Of a DNA stretch of 64,000 bases, positions 54,542-62,764 are shown piece after piece. Positions within the stretch are counted from its first letter, which is position 1, and each line of letters opens with the position of its first letter. Under the pieces are notes generated by a model, which saw nothing but the letters and a program-made list of their open reading frames with translations, ran no database searches and was not told the DNA's origin. The DNA is from Streptomyces sp. NBC_00237. GTDB taxonomy: Bacteria; Actinomycetota; Actinomycetes; Streptomycetales; Streptomycetaceae. The stretch is from contig NZ_JAPEMT010000003.1 in NCBI RefSeq assembly GCF_026342435.1, positions 310,001-374,000 of the forward strand, given 5' to 3'. Both the position numbers and the translations under genes were made by a program.

Positions 54542-55555
54542 TCAGCTGTGATGACGGCGGCGCCACAGGACCGTGCCGCCGAGCAGTACGGCTGCCGAGA
54601 GGCCCGCCGCACCCGCGAGGAGTCCCGCGTCGGGACCGGTGTCGGGGGCGCCGGACGCGCCCGCGTTGACGGCGCCCCTCGGAACCGTGCGGCCGTCGAC
54701 ACGGATGGGCGTCACGGCGTGGTGCTTGCTCTGGTGCTGGTGCTGGTTCTTGTGCGCCTGGCGGTGGCCGGTGACGGTGTCGGCGATCCCGAACTTCACG
54801 GAGTCGATCTTCTGGCTGCCGACGTAACCGTCCACCCGGTAGTAGCCGGGCCGGGCGTTCGCGGCGACGGTGGCCGTACCGTGCCAGCCCGAGGAACCGG
54901 GCTCGGGAGAGAGGTCCACGGTGCCGCCGAAGGCGCCGGACTCGATGCGGGCGTCGCCCCGGAGGTCGCCGCTGTCGATGGTCACCTGGACCTTGTCGCC
55001 GGGCCTGGCCCCGTCCGTCGACAGGGTCAGGGAGGTCTGCTGAGGGGTGGGGGAGGGAGAGGGGTCGGGTGCGGGAGTCGTCTCCGTGTTGACGAGCACG
55101 GTCGCGGAGGTCTCCGCGCCGGTGTCGCCGAAATTCGCCACGACCCGCACCGGAAGGGTGCCTATTCCGGCGTTCTGGGAAATGACCGCCGTGCCGGTCC
55201 AGGTGGTGCCCGACGCGTCGGTCGGCGCGAGGTGGGTGCTGCCGAAGGCGGGGGACTTCGCGATGACGCCGCCCAGGGCATTGCCGGAGGTCTTCGCCGT
55301 CAAGCTGACGGTTTCCCCGGCGTGGAATCCGGCCGGGTCCCCGGGCGACGACAGCTGGACGGACACCTGCGCCTTGTCGGACGCGAAGCCCTGCTGGCCC
55401 TGCTGGCTCTGCCCGTCCTGCTGGTCGTCGCCCTGCTGTGACGACACGGTGACGGCCGGGGAAGGGGACGGTGCGTCGGCGAACGCGGCGACGGGCCCGG
55501 CGAGTGCCGCAGCCGTGACGACGGCGACGGCCGAGGCGGTGAATGCCTTGCGCAT
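54542..55555 (-). CDS. Secreted two-repeat Ig-like surface protein with C-terminal membrane anchor
   Basis: 337 aa. Sec signal (MRKAFTASAVAVVTAAALAGPVAAFA), a Gln/Asp-rich linker (SQQGDDQQDGQSQQGQQG), then two strand-rich modules of similar sequence: GETVSLTAKTSGNALGGVIAKSPAFG..VNLxP-type and GDKVQVTIDSGDLRGDARIESGAFGGTVDLSPEPG, a His-rich stretch (HKNQHQHQSKHH), and a C-terminal helix followed by RRRHHS. APDTG before the helix resembles a degenerate sortase site, with Ala where Leu is usual. AGGAGG precedes the ATG. Binding role likely; partner unknown. Confidence 0.8.
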   Translation of the reverse strand: MRKAFTASAVAVVTAAALAGPVAAFADAPSPSPAVTVSSQQGDDQQDGQSQQGQQGFASDKAQVSVQLSSPGDPAGFHAGETVSLTAKTSGNALGGVIAKSPAFGSTHLAPTDASGTTWTGTAVISQNAGIGTLPVRVVANFGDTGAETSATVLVNTETTPAPDPSPSPTPQQTSLTLSTDGARPGDKVQVTIDSGDLRGDARIESGAFGGTVDLSPEPGSSGWHGTATVAANARPGYYRVDGYVGSQKIDSVKFGIADTVTGHRQAHKNQHQHQSKHHAVTPIRVDGRTVPRGAVNAGASGAPDTGPDAGLLAGAAGLSAAVLLGGTVLWRRRHHS

Positions 55556-55915
55556 GAACGGATCCTCCTTGCACGGTCAGGGACTTTTCCCTGGCGCGGT
55601 CTTTCCGAAATCCATGGTGCATCCGCCGGGGAACGTCGCGCATTTCTCCCGGAGAGGGCGAATCCAAAGGTCCCGTGCCGCATTCCTTGCCGGTTCTCGG
55701 GCCTTTGATGAATTCCGCACAGCTCATTGCTCGGACTTTGCATAAAACTAGGGAAGAAGGTCCCTCGATACGGCCCGGGACTGCCGGGGCACGGCCGGGA
55801 CCACCGAGTGCCGGGGCCACCGAGTGCCGGGGCCGCCGCGTCCCGGAGTCGCCGAGGACGAAGGGAGCGGCCCCGGCGTCTTCCCTTTTCGCGGGCCATG
55901 GGCTCGGATACCGCA
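55556..55915. other. Divergent regulatory stretch with 17-bp near repeats
   Basis: An AT-richer stretch at about 55700-55755 should hold promoters for the surface protein (minus) and the SDR (plus). Downstream two copies of CCACCGAGTGCCGGGGC lie at about 55800-55835. No gene was found on either strand. Confidence 0.4.
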
Positions 55916-56860
55916 ATGAGCGAAGCGAGGGAGCCAGGAGTCCCCGGACGCGGCCCGACGCGGCAGGGCCTGCCCGCCCCGCCGCCGGAGGGCGCGAGCG
56001 CACTGCCCCCGGCGACGTACGAGGGAAGGACCGTGCTCGTCACCGGGGGCGGGACGGGCCTCGGCAAGGCGATCGCGGCGGAGTTCGCCCGGCTCGGCGC
56101 GGATCTGCTGCTCGTCAGCCGCGACGAGGGTCATCTCGCTGGTGCGCGGGCGGAGTTGGCCCCGTTGGGCGGGACGGTGCGGGCGGCGGCCTGCGACATC
56201 CGCGACCCGGAGCGGATCGCGGAGGTCTTCGCCGGGCACGGCACTCCGGACGTCCTGGTGAACAGTGCGGCCGCCAACTTCCCCGTACCGGCCGAGGACA
56301 TGTCGCCGAACGCCTGGCGGGCGGTCGTCGACATCACGCTGACCGGGACCTGGTTCATGACCCGCGAGTTCGGGCGGAGGCACCTGGCGGCCGGGACGCC
56401 GGGGTCGGTGATCTGCGTCGGTGCGTCGTACGCGTGGACCGGCGGCCCGGGATTCGCGCACAGCTCGGCGGCCAAGGCCGGGGTGAAGAACCTGGTGGAG
56501 ACGCTGGCCGTCGAGTGGGGGCCGTACGGCATCCAGATCAACGGGCTCGTCCCCGGCCTGATGCCGCACGGGGACATGACGGCGGACATCCGCGAAGGAC
56601 TGCGCGCGGCAGAGTTTGGCGCGGTCCCGGACGCGCTCCCCGATCTGGGCGCGCGGCAGCCCGCGCTGCGGGTCGGGCTGCCGCGCGAGCTGGGCTGGGC
56701 GGCGGCCTTCCTCGCCTCCCCGTACGCCCGCTACATCACCGGGCACACCCTCGTCGTCGACGGGGCGAACTGGCAGCGGCGCGGCGTGGTCGGCCCGCCC
56801 GTGGTCACGGTGCGCGAGCAGCTCGGACGCGGCCCGTTCCGGTACGAAGGGTCGGCGTGA
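55916..56860 (+). CDS. SDR oxidoreductase resembling 2,4-dienoyl-CoA reductase
   Basis: 314 aa. Rossmann loop VTGGGTGLGKAIAAEFARLGADLLLVSRD, NSAAANFPVPAEDMSPNAWRAVVDITLTGTWFM and GASYAWTGGPGFAHSSAAKAGVKNLVETLAVEWGPYGIQINGLVPG. At the usual YxxxK position there is SxxxK, as in dienoyl-CoA reductases, which use a different Tyr. It acts on enoyl- or dienoyl-CoA, consistent with an enoyl-CoA hydratase at its 3' end in the opposite direction. Two starts are possible (55898 and 55916) with no strong ribosome site; 55916 is preferred. Confidence 0.8.
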   Translation: MSEAREPGVPGRGPTRQGLPAPPPEGASALPPATYEGRTVLVTGGGTGLGKAIAAEFARLGADLLLVSRDEGHLAGARAELAPLGGTVRAAACDIRDPERIAEVFAGHGTPDVLVNSAAANFPVPAEDMSPNAWRAVVDITLTGTWFMTREFGRRHLAAGTPGSVICVGASYAWTGGPGFAHSSAAKAGVKNLVETLAVEWGPYGIQINGLVPGLMPHGDMTADIREGLRAAEFGAVPDALPDLGARQPALRVGLPRELGWAAAFLASPYARYITGHTLVVDGANWQRRGVVGPPVVTVREQLGRGPFRYEGSA

Positions 56861-56888
56861 GGGCTCGCGGCTCCGGTCCGGAAGGTCC

Positions 56889-56924
56889 GATTGACGCCCC
56901 GATTGACGCCCCGGTTGACGCCCC
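56889..56924. repeat. Three 12-bp repeats between convergent genes
   Basis: GATTGACGCCCC occurs three times head to tail (third copy with one change) in the 70-bp gap between the SDR stop and the enoyl-CoA hydratase stop. No stem-loop is evident. Confidence 0.85.
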
Positions 56925-56930
56925 GGCGGC

Positions 56931-57767
56931 TCAGGCCCCTTCGAACCGGGGCGCCCGCCGCGCCGCCCCCGCCGCATATCCCTCGCCCGCGTCCTCGGAG
57001 GTGAGAGTGAGGGCGGCGGCCAGGGCGGCCCGGTCCAGGGCGGAGGCCATCGCCGCGTCCGCGTAGGCGTCGATGGAGCGCTTCACGGACTGCACGGCCA
57101 GCGGTGCGTTGGCCGCGATCTCGGCGGCCACGGCGCGCGCCACATTCTCCAACTCGCCCTGCCCCACGACCTCTTGGAGAAGCCCCAGCCGCTGCGCCGT
57201 GGCCGCGTCGATGCGGCGGCCGGTCAGTGCGAGCAGCTTCGCCCAGCCCGCTCCCGCGTCCCGCGCGATGCGCAGGTCGCCGCCCGCGTCGACCGCGACA
57301 CCGAGCCGGGCCTCGGGCAGCGCGAAGACGGCGTCGTCCGAGGCGATCCGGACGTCGGCCATCAGCGCCAGCTCGAACCCGAAGCCCAGGCAGTAACCCT
57401 GGACGGCCGCGACCACGGGCTGCGGAAGCCGCGCGAACGCCGCGAACCGTTCGTGCGCCCACCGGATGCCCTCGGCGTAGTTGCGGGTCCGCTGCGCGGC
57501 CGAGCGCCCGGTGATCGCACCGCCGGGCGCCGTGACGTCGATGCCCGCACAGAAGGCCCGCCCCTCGGCGCGCAGCAGCACCACACGAATGCGGTCGTCG
57601 AACCTGATCCGGTCCGCCAGCAGCCCCAGTTGACGGGTGGACTCCCAACTCCAGGCGTTGAGCTTGCCGGGGCGGCAGAGCGTGATGGTGCCGAGACCGT
57701 GCTCCCCGACCTCCAGGCGCAGCCTCTCCTGCCCCTCGGGGACGTCCGTACCGATGGTGTCGAACAT
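56931..57767 (-). CDS. Enoyl-CoA hydratase/isomerase
   Basis: 278 aa crotonase fold: oxyanion-hole segments VVLLRAEGRAFCAGIDV and AVQGYCLGFGFELALMADVRIASDDAVFALPEARLGV, then LALTGRRIDAATAQRLGLLQEVV and ANAPLAVQSVKRSID. Catalytic Glu position is replaced by Asp/Ala-type residues near GVAVDAGG, so it could act as isomerase or thioesterase rather than hydratase. GGAGGGG six bases upstream of the ATG at 57767 sets the start. Likely fatty acid or aromatic degradation. Confidence 0.87.
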   Translation of the reverse strand: MFDTIGTDVPEGQERLRLEVGEHGLGTITLCRPGKLNAWSWESTRQLGLLADRIRFDDRIRVVLLRAEGRAFCAGIDVTAPGGAITGRSAAQRTRNYAEGIRWAHERFAAFARLPQPVVAAVQGYCLGFGFELALMADVRIASDDAVFALPEARLGVAVDAGGDLRIARDAGAGWAKLLALTGRRIDAATAQRLGLLQEVVGQGELENVARAVAAEIAANAPLAVQSVKRSIDAYADAAMASALDRAALAAALTLTSEDAGEGYAAGAARRAPRFEGA

Positions 57768-57845
57768 CCGTCGCCCCTCCGCCACCTGACCTGACTGTCC
57801 ATCAGATTACGTCAGCAGTAAGCAAGTTGAACACGTGCGAGGTCG

Positions 57846-58631
57846 TCAGACGGGCGGCAGTAGATCGCTTTCGCTGACCGTGTACGTCAGCGGGGGATAG
57901 CTGAAGTCCTTTTCCAGGTTCTCGCGGCGCCGCAGCCGGTAGAACTCCTGCCTCTGTTCCTCGTTTGCCAACGTGAGGCGCGCACCCTGCGGGAGGTGGG
58001 CCAGTCCGTCGCGAAACCGGACGAGGGTCTTCGACGTCCGGAAGGTCACGCCGAGCCATCGGTTGTCGACCGCCCGCCCGGGCCCGTCCAGCACGATCTT
58101 GTGCCTGAGCCGCCGGTTCGAGGCGACGGAGAACACGACGGCACCATGGTGGGCGAGCGGGATCTCCCACCTCTCGCCACCGGGCTCCTTCGACTCGAAG
58201 ACCAGCTTCCTCGGCGGGCTCGCTTCCGGGTGCTCGTAGCAGGAGAACACGGCGATGGACGACTCGTCCGCCAGATCGAGGGCCTGGTCGGAATGACTGC
58301 CCATGGTGGTGTACGCCTGCGTGTAGGTCTCGATGAGGGCGTTGTTGAAGTCGGCCGAGACCGCCGTACGTTCCTGAATCTGCCGCGCCAGCCGTTCGTG
58401 CACCGCCCGGAAACGCTGTGCCGGGTCGCCGTATCGCGTGGTCGTGCGCACGAGGGGCACTCCACCCGCCTCGTCGCTCCTGGTGAGCGTGGCCCCGCGC
58501 CGCCCCTTCCCCACGTCCTCCCAACGAGCCGAAGCGGAAAGCTCCGGAAAGAGATTCCCCTCGATGGGCAGAGCGCACGAGAGGACCTCGTCCGCCGTCC
58601 TGGATGCGGGAAGCCTAGATTCGGGGGGCAT
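57846..58631 (-). CDS. AlkB-like 2OG-Fe(II) oxygenase, distal gene of the pair
   Basis: 261 aa. The facial triad is seen as HSD in TMGSHSDQALDL and a distal His in AHHGAVVFSVASNRRLRHKIVL, with Arg nearby for 2-oxoglutarate. Other marks: FNNALIETYTQAYTTMGSH and EHPEASPPRKLVFESK. Such enzymes hydroxylate or demethylate nucleic acids, proteins or small molecules with Fe(II), O2 and 2-oxoglutarate. The ATG lies inside the 3' end of the 414-aa oxygenase gene (17-bp overlap), so the two are co-expressed. Substrate unknown. Confidence 0.72.
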   Translation of the reverse strand: MPPESRLPASRTADEVLSCALPIEGNLFPELSASARWEDVGKGRRGATLTRSDEAGGVPLVRTTTRYGDPAQRFRAVHERLARQIQERTAVSADFNNALIETYTQAYTTMGSHSDQALDLADESSIAVFSCYEHPEASPPRKLVFESKEPGGERWEIPLAHHGAVVFSVASNRRLRHKIVLDGPGRAVDNRWLGVTFRTSKTLVRFRDGLAHLPQGARLTLANEEQRQEFYRLRRRENLEKDFSYPPLTYTVSESDLLPPV

Positions 58632-59859
58632 CGTAATCTCCGGTGTTCATGCTGAAGGGGAAGGCGTCGCCGTAGTCGATGAACGCCGAGGTCCGGTTCT
58701 CCTCGGCGTACAGCCTGCGCAGTTCGTCCATGCCGTCCTGGGTGGGTGGCCCCAACTCCACCAGTTTTCCGGCCGACTTGAGGAAGGTGCGGCCGTTCGT
58801 GTGGACGGCTTCGGCGCTCGAACAGCGCACCACGTATCCCAAGCGGGTCGGCAGCGACTCGGCGTTCAATGCCGAGGGCCGGATTTCGTGCGTGTACAGG
58901 CGGTTGGTGGATAGCGGCATGAAGAACACGGAGCCGGGGTGGAGGGTCACCGTGAACTGCGCGGGAAGCGCGGCCCCTTCCCGTTCGCCGGTCGCCTGCT
59001 TGAGGTCCCGTTCGCCGGTCGGTTCTTTGAGGCGAAAGTGGAGTCTGGTCAGGCCGCTGACCCCCTTCATGCCGTAGTCGAAGGCGTCGTCGGCCAGTGG
59101 CTGGAGCTTGTCGAGCCGGTCGTAGAAGGTGCAGAAGGCCATGATGCCGTTGCCGGGCATGTCCTTGGTCTTGTCGGCGTGCGCCGAGATCCTGGCCTTG
59201 GTCTGCTTGCGCTCGGCCGTGGCACCGGTGTTGTGGTAGATCTGCGCGAGGACGTGATTGAGCGGCGCCTGATCCCTGAAGACGGCGGCGGCCTCGCGAT
59301 TGAGGTCCGCGACGATGCGGGTGTCGGTCGGGCCGAAGCCCTCGGTCGGCCCCGAGAGATTCGTGGAGCACCGGAGCAGGCGGAAATGCAGTTCGTCACC
59401 GTTCTGGGTGACGGGCGTCAGATAGATGCCGCTGCGACGGGCCGTGCCGGGCTTGGTGGACTCCGTCAGGGACTGGAACGTGTGCTCCGTACGTATGCGT
59501 CCGAAGTAATCGGCGTCCAGGCCGAAGAAGCGGCGGTAGTACACGCCGACGCCGTGCACACGGAGGGGAATCCGGCCGACGCCGACGAAGGGCCAGGACT
59601 GTCCGTCCACACCCTCGTGGTAACCGTGCGACAGCTCCCGGACGACGAACACCCGCGCTGCCGCTCGCAGTTGGCGGCGGTTGATCCCGGAGACGTCGCC
59701 GCACAGATAGACGGTCTTCCGCGCGAGGTCGGTCGAGCCGGAGGCCAGTTCCTCCGGCGTGACGGCGGACCCGAAGAAGTCCCTGACCCCGTCGTCGTCC
59801 GCCAGCACCGAAGGCGCGACCAGGACGTTGTCCGCATCCTCGATACGGGCTTCCGTCAT
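58615..59859 (-). CDS. Larger AlkB-like 2OG-Fe(II) oxygenase, proximal gene of the pair
   Basis: 414 aa. Iron-binding HxD in KARISAHADKTKDMP, distal His in LYTHEIRPS and Arg in TRLGYVVRCS; upstream NHVLAQIYHNTGATAERK matches the place of NALIETYT in the neighbour. N-terminal 180 residues (LADDDGVRDFFGSAVTPEEL, VYLCGDVSGINRRQLRAAARVFVVRELSHGYH) are unknown to me. A 27-bp in-frame duplication encodes tandem ATGERE/PTGERD. GAGAG lies just before the ATG at 59859. It shares the operon with a VOC protein and the smaller oxygenase. Confidence 0.7.
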   Translation of the reverse strand: MTEARIEDADNVLVAPSVLADDDGVRDFFGSAVTPEELASGSTDLARKTVYLCGDVSGINRRQLRAAARVFVVRELSHGYHEGVDGQSWPFVGVGRIPLRVHGVGVYYRRFFGLDADYFGRIRTEHTFQSLTESTKPGTARRSGIYLTPVTQNGDELHFRLLRCSTNLSGPTEGFGPTDTRIVADLNREAAAVFRDQAPLNHVLAQIYHNTGATAERKQTKARISAHADKTKDMPGNGIMAFCTFYDRLDKLQPLADDAFDYGMKGVSGLTRLHFRLKEPTGERDLKQATGEREGAALPAQFTVTLHPGSVFFMPLSTNRLYTHEIRPSALNAESLPTRLGYVVRCSSAEAVHTNGRTFLKSAGKLVELGPPTQDGMDELRRLYAEENRTSAFIDYGDAFPFSMNTGDYDAPRI

Positions 59860-59891
59860 GTCTCTCGCGTACGTCAAGGGGTGCCCGTCTT

Positions 59892-60335
59892 TCAGCTGTC
59901 GGTCTTCTTCAGCTCCTCGGCGAGCATCACGAGGATGCCGCTGGGACCGCGGAGGTACGTGAGCTTGTAGACGTCCTCGTAGGTCGCCACGCCGCGCAGC
60001 GGACGGCATCCGTGCTTCGCGGCTGCCGCGAGGGCCGTGTCGATGTCGTCGACCGAGAAGGCGACGCGGTGCATGCCGATCTCGTGGGGACGCGTGGGCT
60101 CCGTCTCGATCGCTTCGGGGTGGATGTACTCGAAGAGCTCAAGGCGGCCGTTGCCGTCCGGCGTCTGAAGCATCGCGATCTTCGCGTGATTGCCGTCGAG
60201 GCCGACGGCCGTGTCGGCCCACGCACCGCTGACCGTGTCACGGCCGAGGACCGTGAGACCGAGGTCGGTGAAGAAGGAGATCGCTGCTTCGAGGTCGCGG
60301 ACGGCGATGCCGACGTTCTCAAGTTTGATGCCCAT
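59892..60335 (-). CDS. VOC-family (glyoxalase-like) protein
   Basis: 147 aa. Paired beta-alpha-beta-beta-beta modules: GIKLENVGIAVRDLEAAISFFTDLGLTVLGRD, AMLQTPDGNGRLELFEYIHPE, then IGMHRVAFSVDDIDTALAAAAKHG and YLRGPSGILVMLAEEL. His and Glu at GxxHRVAF and LELFEY fit metal binding. Members include methylmalonyl-CoA epimerases, glyoxalases and resistance proteins. A TAGCAT box seven bases upstream of the ATG at 60335 suggests a leaderless transcript; another ATG lies at 60344. First gene of the two-oxygenase operon. Confidence 0.85.
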   Translation of the reverse strand: MGIKLENVGIAVRDLEAAISFFTDLGLTVLGRDTVSGAWADTAVGLDGNHAKIAMLQTPDGNGRLELFEYIHPEAIETEPTRPHEIGMHRVAFSVDDIDTALAAAAKHGCRPLRGVATYEDVYKLTYLRGPSGILVMLAEELKKTDS

Positions 60336-60400
60336 GCGCGGCATGCTACCGAGCCCCCACGCGGCTGCCCGCTCGCACGACGTGATTCAGCGTACGGCTC

Positions 60401-60868
60401 TCACGTGTCATCAGTCGTTCCGCGCAGCGCCCGGCGCCGGTGCACCACGACGCCTCCCACCGCGAGGAGGACGGCGGCGACCACGCCCACGGCGAGGGCC
60501 GTGTTGTCGGCGAACAGCTCCGCCAGCAGCTTCAGTGCGCCGATCCCCACCCACGCGTACACCAGAGCCCAGGCCGCTCCGCCCACGAAGAGCGCCGGAA
60601 GGTAGCGGGTCAGCGGCATGCGCATGGTGCCCGCGAGGAAGTTGGCGGCGGTCTGGAAACCGACGGTGAGGAACGAGACGGCCACCACGGGTGAGCCCCA
60701 CCGCTGAATCGCCCGTTCGGCACGCTGGAACTTCGGCGTGGACAGCCGGTCGGCGAACCTGCTGCGCCTGGCGCCCGCACCGGCGAGCCGTCCGACGGCG
60801 AAGGTCCCCCCGGCGCGCAGCAGGACGATCGCGTAGAGCCCGAGCGCCGTGAGTACGACGTGACCCAC
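60401..60868 (-). CDS. Small DedA/VTT-family membrane protein
   Basis: 155 aa. Four hydrophobic stretches: VVLTALGLYAIVLLRAGGTFAVG, VVAVSFLTVGFQTAANFLAG, ALFVGGAAWALVYAWVGIGALKLLAELF, LAVGVVAAVLLAVGGVVV. The VTT-type loop GSPVVAVSFLTVGFQTAANFLAG with RMPLTRYLPALFVG is clear, though the Arg of the usual RF-P-R motif is changed. DedA proteins are lipid scramblases or flippases. Shorter than typical members. GAGGGGG precedes the GTG. Confidence 0.75.
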   Translation of the reverse strand: MGHVVLTALGLYAIVLLRAGGTFAVGRLAGAGARRSRFADRLSTPKFQRAERAIQRWGSPVVAVSFLTVGFQTAANFLAGTMRMPLTRYLPALFVGGAAWALVYAWVGIGALKLLAELFADNTALAVGVVAAVLLAVGGVVVHRRRALRGTTDDT

Positions 60869-61188
60869 GACGAGACCCCCTCAGGGCTGGATCCTGGTCA
60901 TGGCGCTGCTGCCACGTCCTCGGTTGTGCGGTTCGTCGTCATCGTCAGATGACAGTCCAAGGTTAAGCGAACGCCTGTGCCTCGATCGCCAGGGGTCCGC
61001 CGCACCCGGGCGACCCGCTTCCTGTTCGGCAGGCGCTGACGGCGAGCGCGGCCCGCCACTCCGTGCCCCGCCCCACGACACCCCCGTCCCACGAGCTTGC
61101 CGGAACGGCAACGCCGATCGCGCCGGACGGGTGTCGCTCGTCATGATCGACGGGTAGCCGCTTCCGCCCGCGAACCGAGGAGAAGCCC
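60869..61188. other. 320-bp gene-free region before the epoxide-hydrolase-like gene
   Basis: Promoter region of the divergent DedA-like and hydrolase genes. I see no long inverted repeat and no small gene with a ribosome site. Confidence 0.35.
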
Positions 61189-62184
61189 ATGCAGCCCGCA
61201 CCGCCCGCACCGCCCGCCGAACTCCGCCACCGCACCGTCGAGGCCCCGGCCGGGCGCCTGCACCTGGTCGAGCAGGGCACCGGCCCGCTGGTCCTGCTCG
61301 TGCACGGCTTCCCCGAGTCCTGGTACTCCTGGCGTCACCAGCTTCCGGCCCTCGCCGCAGCCGGGTACCGGGCGGTGGCCATCGACGTGCGCGGCTACGG
61401 CCGCTCCTCCCGCCCCGCCGCGACCGACGCCTACCGGATGCTCGACCTGGTGGCGGACAACGTCGCCGTCGTGCGCGCCCTCGGCGAGGAGAGCGCGGTG
61501 GTCGTCGGCCACGACTGGGGCTCCAACATCGCCTCCGTCTCCGCCCTGCTCCACCCGGAGGTGTTCCGCGCCGTCGCCCTGCTGAGCGTCCCGTACGCGC
61601 CTCCCGGCGGCCCCCGGCCCACCGACGTCTTCGACCGGATCGGCGGACCCGGGCAGGAGTTCTACGTCTCGTACTTCCAGGAGCCGGGCCGCGCCGAGCG
61701 GGAGATCGAGCCCGACGTACGGGGCTGGCTCTCCGGCTTCTACGCCGCGCTGTCCGCCGACACGATGCCCGCCGATGACGAACCCGACCCGCACTTCGTC
61801 GCCCCGGGCGGCCGGTTGCGCGACCGCTTCCCCAACGGCCCGCTCCCGGCCTGGCTGACCGAGGAGGATCTCGACGTCTATGCCGGAGAGTTCGAGCGCA
61901 CCGGAATCACCGGCGCCCTCAACCGCTACCGCAACATGGACCGCGACTGGGAGGACCTCGCTCCGTACCGCGACGCACCCGTCGAGCTGCCCGCCCTTTT
62001 CATCGGCGGCACGAGGGACGCCTCCACCACGTGGATGGCCGACGCCATCCAGGCGTACCCCACCACCCTGCCCGCGCTGACCGCCTCCCACCTCCTGGAC
62101 GGCTGCGGCCACTGGATCCAGCAGGAACGCCCCGAGAAGGTCAACCACCTGCTGACCGAATGGCTCGCCACCCTTCAGAAGTAG
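61189..62184 (+). CDS. Alpha/beta hydrolase, epoxide hydrolase-like
   Basis: 331 aa. HGFPESWYSWRHQLPALAAAGYRAVAIDVRGYGRSS (oxyanion HGFP), nucleophile Asp in VVVGHDWGSNIAS, a cap domain in the middle, and catalytic His in DGCGHWIQQERPEKVNHLL. The HDWG sequence and the cap with two Tyr (YVSYF, NRYRNMDRDW) are typical of epoxide hydrolases, which open epoxides to diols through an ester intermediate. GAGGAGAAG before the ATG. Cytoplasmic. Confidence 0.9.
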   Translation: MQPAPPAPPAELRHRTVEAPAGRLHLVEQGTGPLVLLVHGFPESWYSWRHQLPALAAAGYRAVAIDVRGYGRSSRPAATDAYRMLDLVADNVAVVRALGEESAVVVGHDWGSNIASVSALLHPEVFRAVALLSVPYAPPGGPRPTDVFDRIGGPGQEFYVSYFQEPGRAEREIEPDVRGWLSGFYAALSADTMPADDEPDPHFVAPGGRLRDRFPNGPLPAWLTEEDLDVYAGEFERTGITGALNRYRNMDRDWEDLAPYRDAPVELPALFIGGTRDASTTWMADAIQAYPTTLPALTASHLLDGCGHWIQQERPEKVNHLLTEWLATLQK

Positions 62185-62277
62185 TCCCGAGTGATCCAAC
62201 ACCCATTCCCCGGAAGGGGGTTGCGCGATAGATTCACCACACCTTCACCACGCGCCACCACCTTCGGGAGGACACCC

Positions 62278-62451
62278 ATGAAGAACGTCGTCGCCGCCGC
62301 CGCTCTTGCCGCAGTGGCAGCCGTCGCGGTCGCCTTCGCCGTGGTCCCCTCCGACAGCGACGCCTCCACGGCGAGCGACAGGCAGGCGGGCACGGTGAAG
62401 TCGGTGGTCGAGGCTTCCGCCGGTGACAAGAAGGTCGAGGTCATCAAGTAG
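62278..62451 (+). CDS. Small exported or membrane-anchored 57-aa protein
   Basis: A basic start (MKN) leads directly into the hydrophobic stretch VVAAAALAAVAAVAVAFAVV, followed by PSDSDASTASDRQAGTVKSVVEASAGDKKVEVIK. One membrane segment or uncleaved signal, then a polar, Lys-rich tail. GGGAGGACA before the ATG gives strong translation support. Function unknown. Confidence 0.65.
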   Translation: MKNVVAAAALAAVAAVAVAFAVVPSDSDASTASDRQAGTVKSVVEASAGDKKVEVIK

Positions 62452-62543
62452 CGGTGCCGGACACCGCCGGACGCGGTGACAGCGCCGCCCGCGCCTGTCG
62501 GTGCCGGGCGGCGCTCCGGCAGCGGACGCCCCCGGAAAAGAGC

Positions 62544-62573
62544 TTGCCGCTCGATCGGGGGCGTGTTTAGGGT
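62544..62573 (+). promoter_or_regulatory. Vegetative-type promoter of the leader-GNAT transcript
   Basis: TTGCCG at 62544-62549 and TAGGGT at 62568-62573 are spaced by 18 bp and fit the HrdB-type consensus (TTGACR and TAGRRT). Transcription would begin near 62580, about 50 bases before the leader ORF. A GTCGGCC-GACA-GGCCGAC hairpin (62581-62598) starts at the predicted 5' end. Confidence 0.6.
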
Positions 62574-62632
62574 GGCCTGCGTCGGCCGACAGGCCGACCG
62601 ACGTGGACAGACGCAAGAGAAGGGAGGCCGCG

Positions 62633-62713
62633 ATGTACACCCCGAATCCGGCGCTCCAGATCGTTCCTGCCGCTCCCGTGTTCAGCTGCCGGGCCCGCCA
62701 GGACATCAACTGA
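62633..62713 (+). CDS. 26-aa leader peptide upstream of the GNAT gene
   Basis: Starts MYTPNPALQIVP and ends SCRARQDIN, with TGA at 62711-62713. GGGAGG is seven bases before the ATG, a strong ribosome site. It lies between a promoter-proximal hairpin and two hairpins in front of the GNAT gene, the classic arrangement of a regulatory leader. It has Cys and two Arg close to its end but no run of one codon, so sensing by starvation for one amino acid is not obvious; translation-arrest sensing is possible. Reading it as a secreted or modified peptide precursor is less likely because no tailoring genes are near. Confidence 0.6.
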   Translation: MYTPNPALQIVPAAPVFSCRARQDIN

Positions 62714-62718
62714 CCCAC

Positions 62719-62761
62719 CCACCTGATCTGGTGGCGCCTCCAGCTTGACCGCCGTGGAGGC
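62719..62761 (+). promoter_or_regulatory. Two hairpins, the second masking the GNAT ribosome site
   Basis: Hairpin 1: CCACC (62719-62723) with GGTGG (62730-62734). Hairpin 2: GCCTCCA (62736-62742) with TGGAGGC (62755-62761), whose 3' arm includes the GNAT Shine-Dalgarno GGAGG (62756-62760). When formed, hairpin 2 should block initiation; ribosome stalling at the end of the leader would cover hairpin 1 and could reshape it. Confidence 0.6.
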
Positions 62762-62764
62762 ACA

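Noticed and set aside
62633..62713. Ribosomally made peptide natural product precursor
   Set aside because: No modification, protease or export genes nearby; the hairpins and the following ribosome-site mask fit a regulatory leader better.
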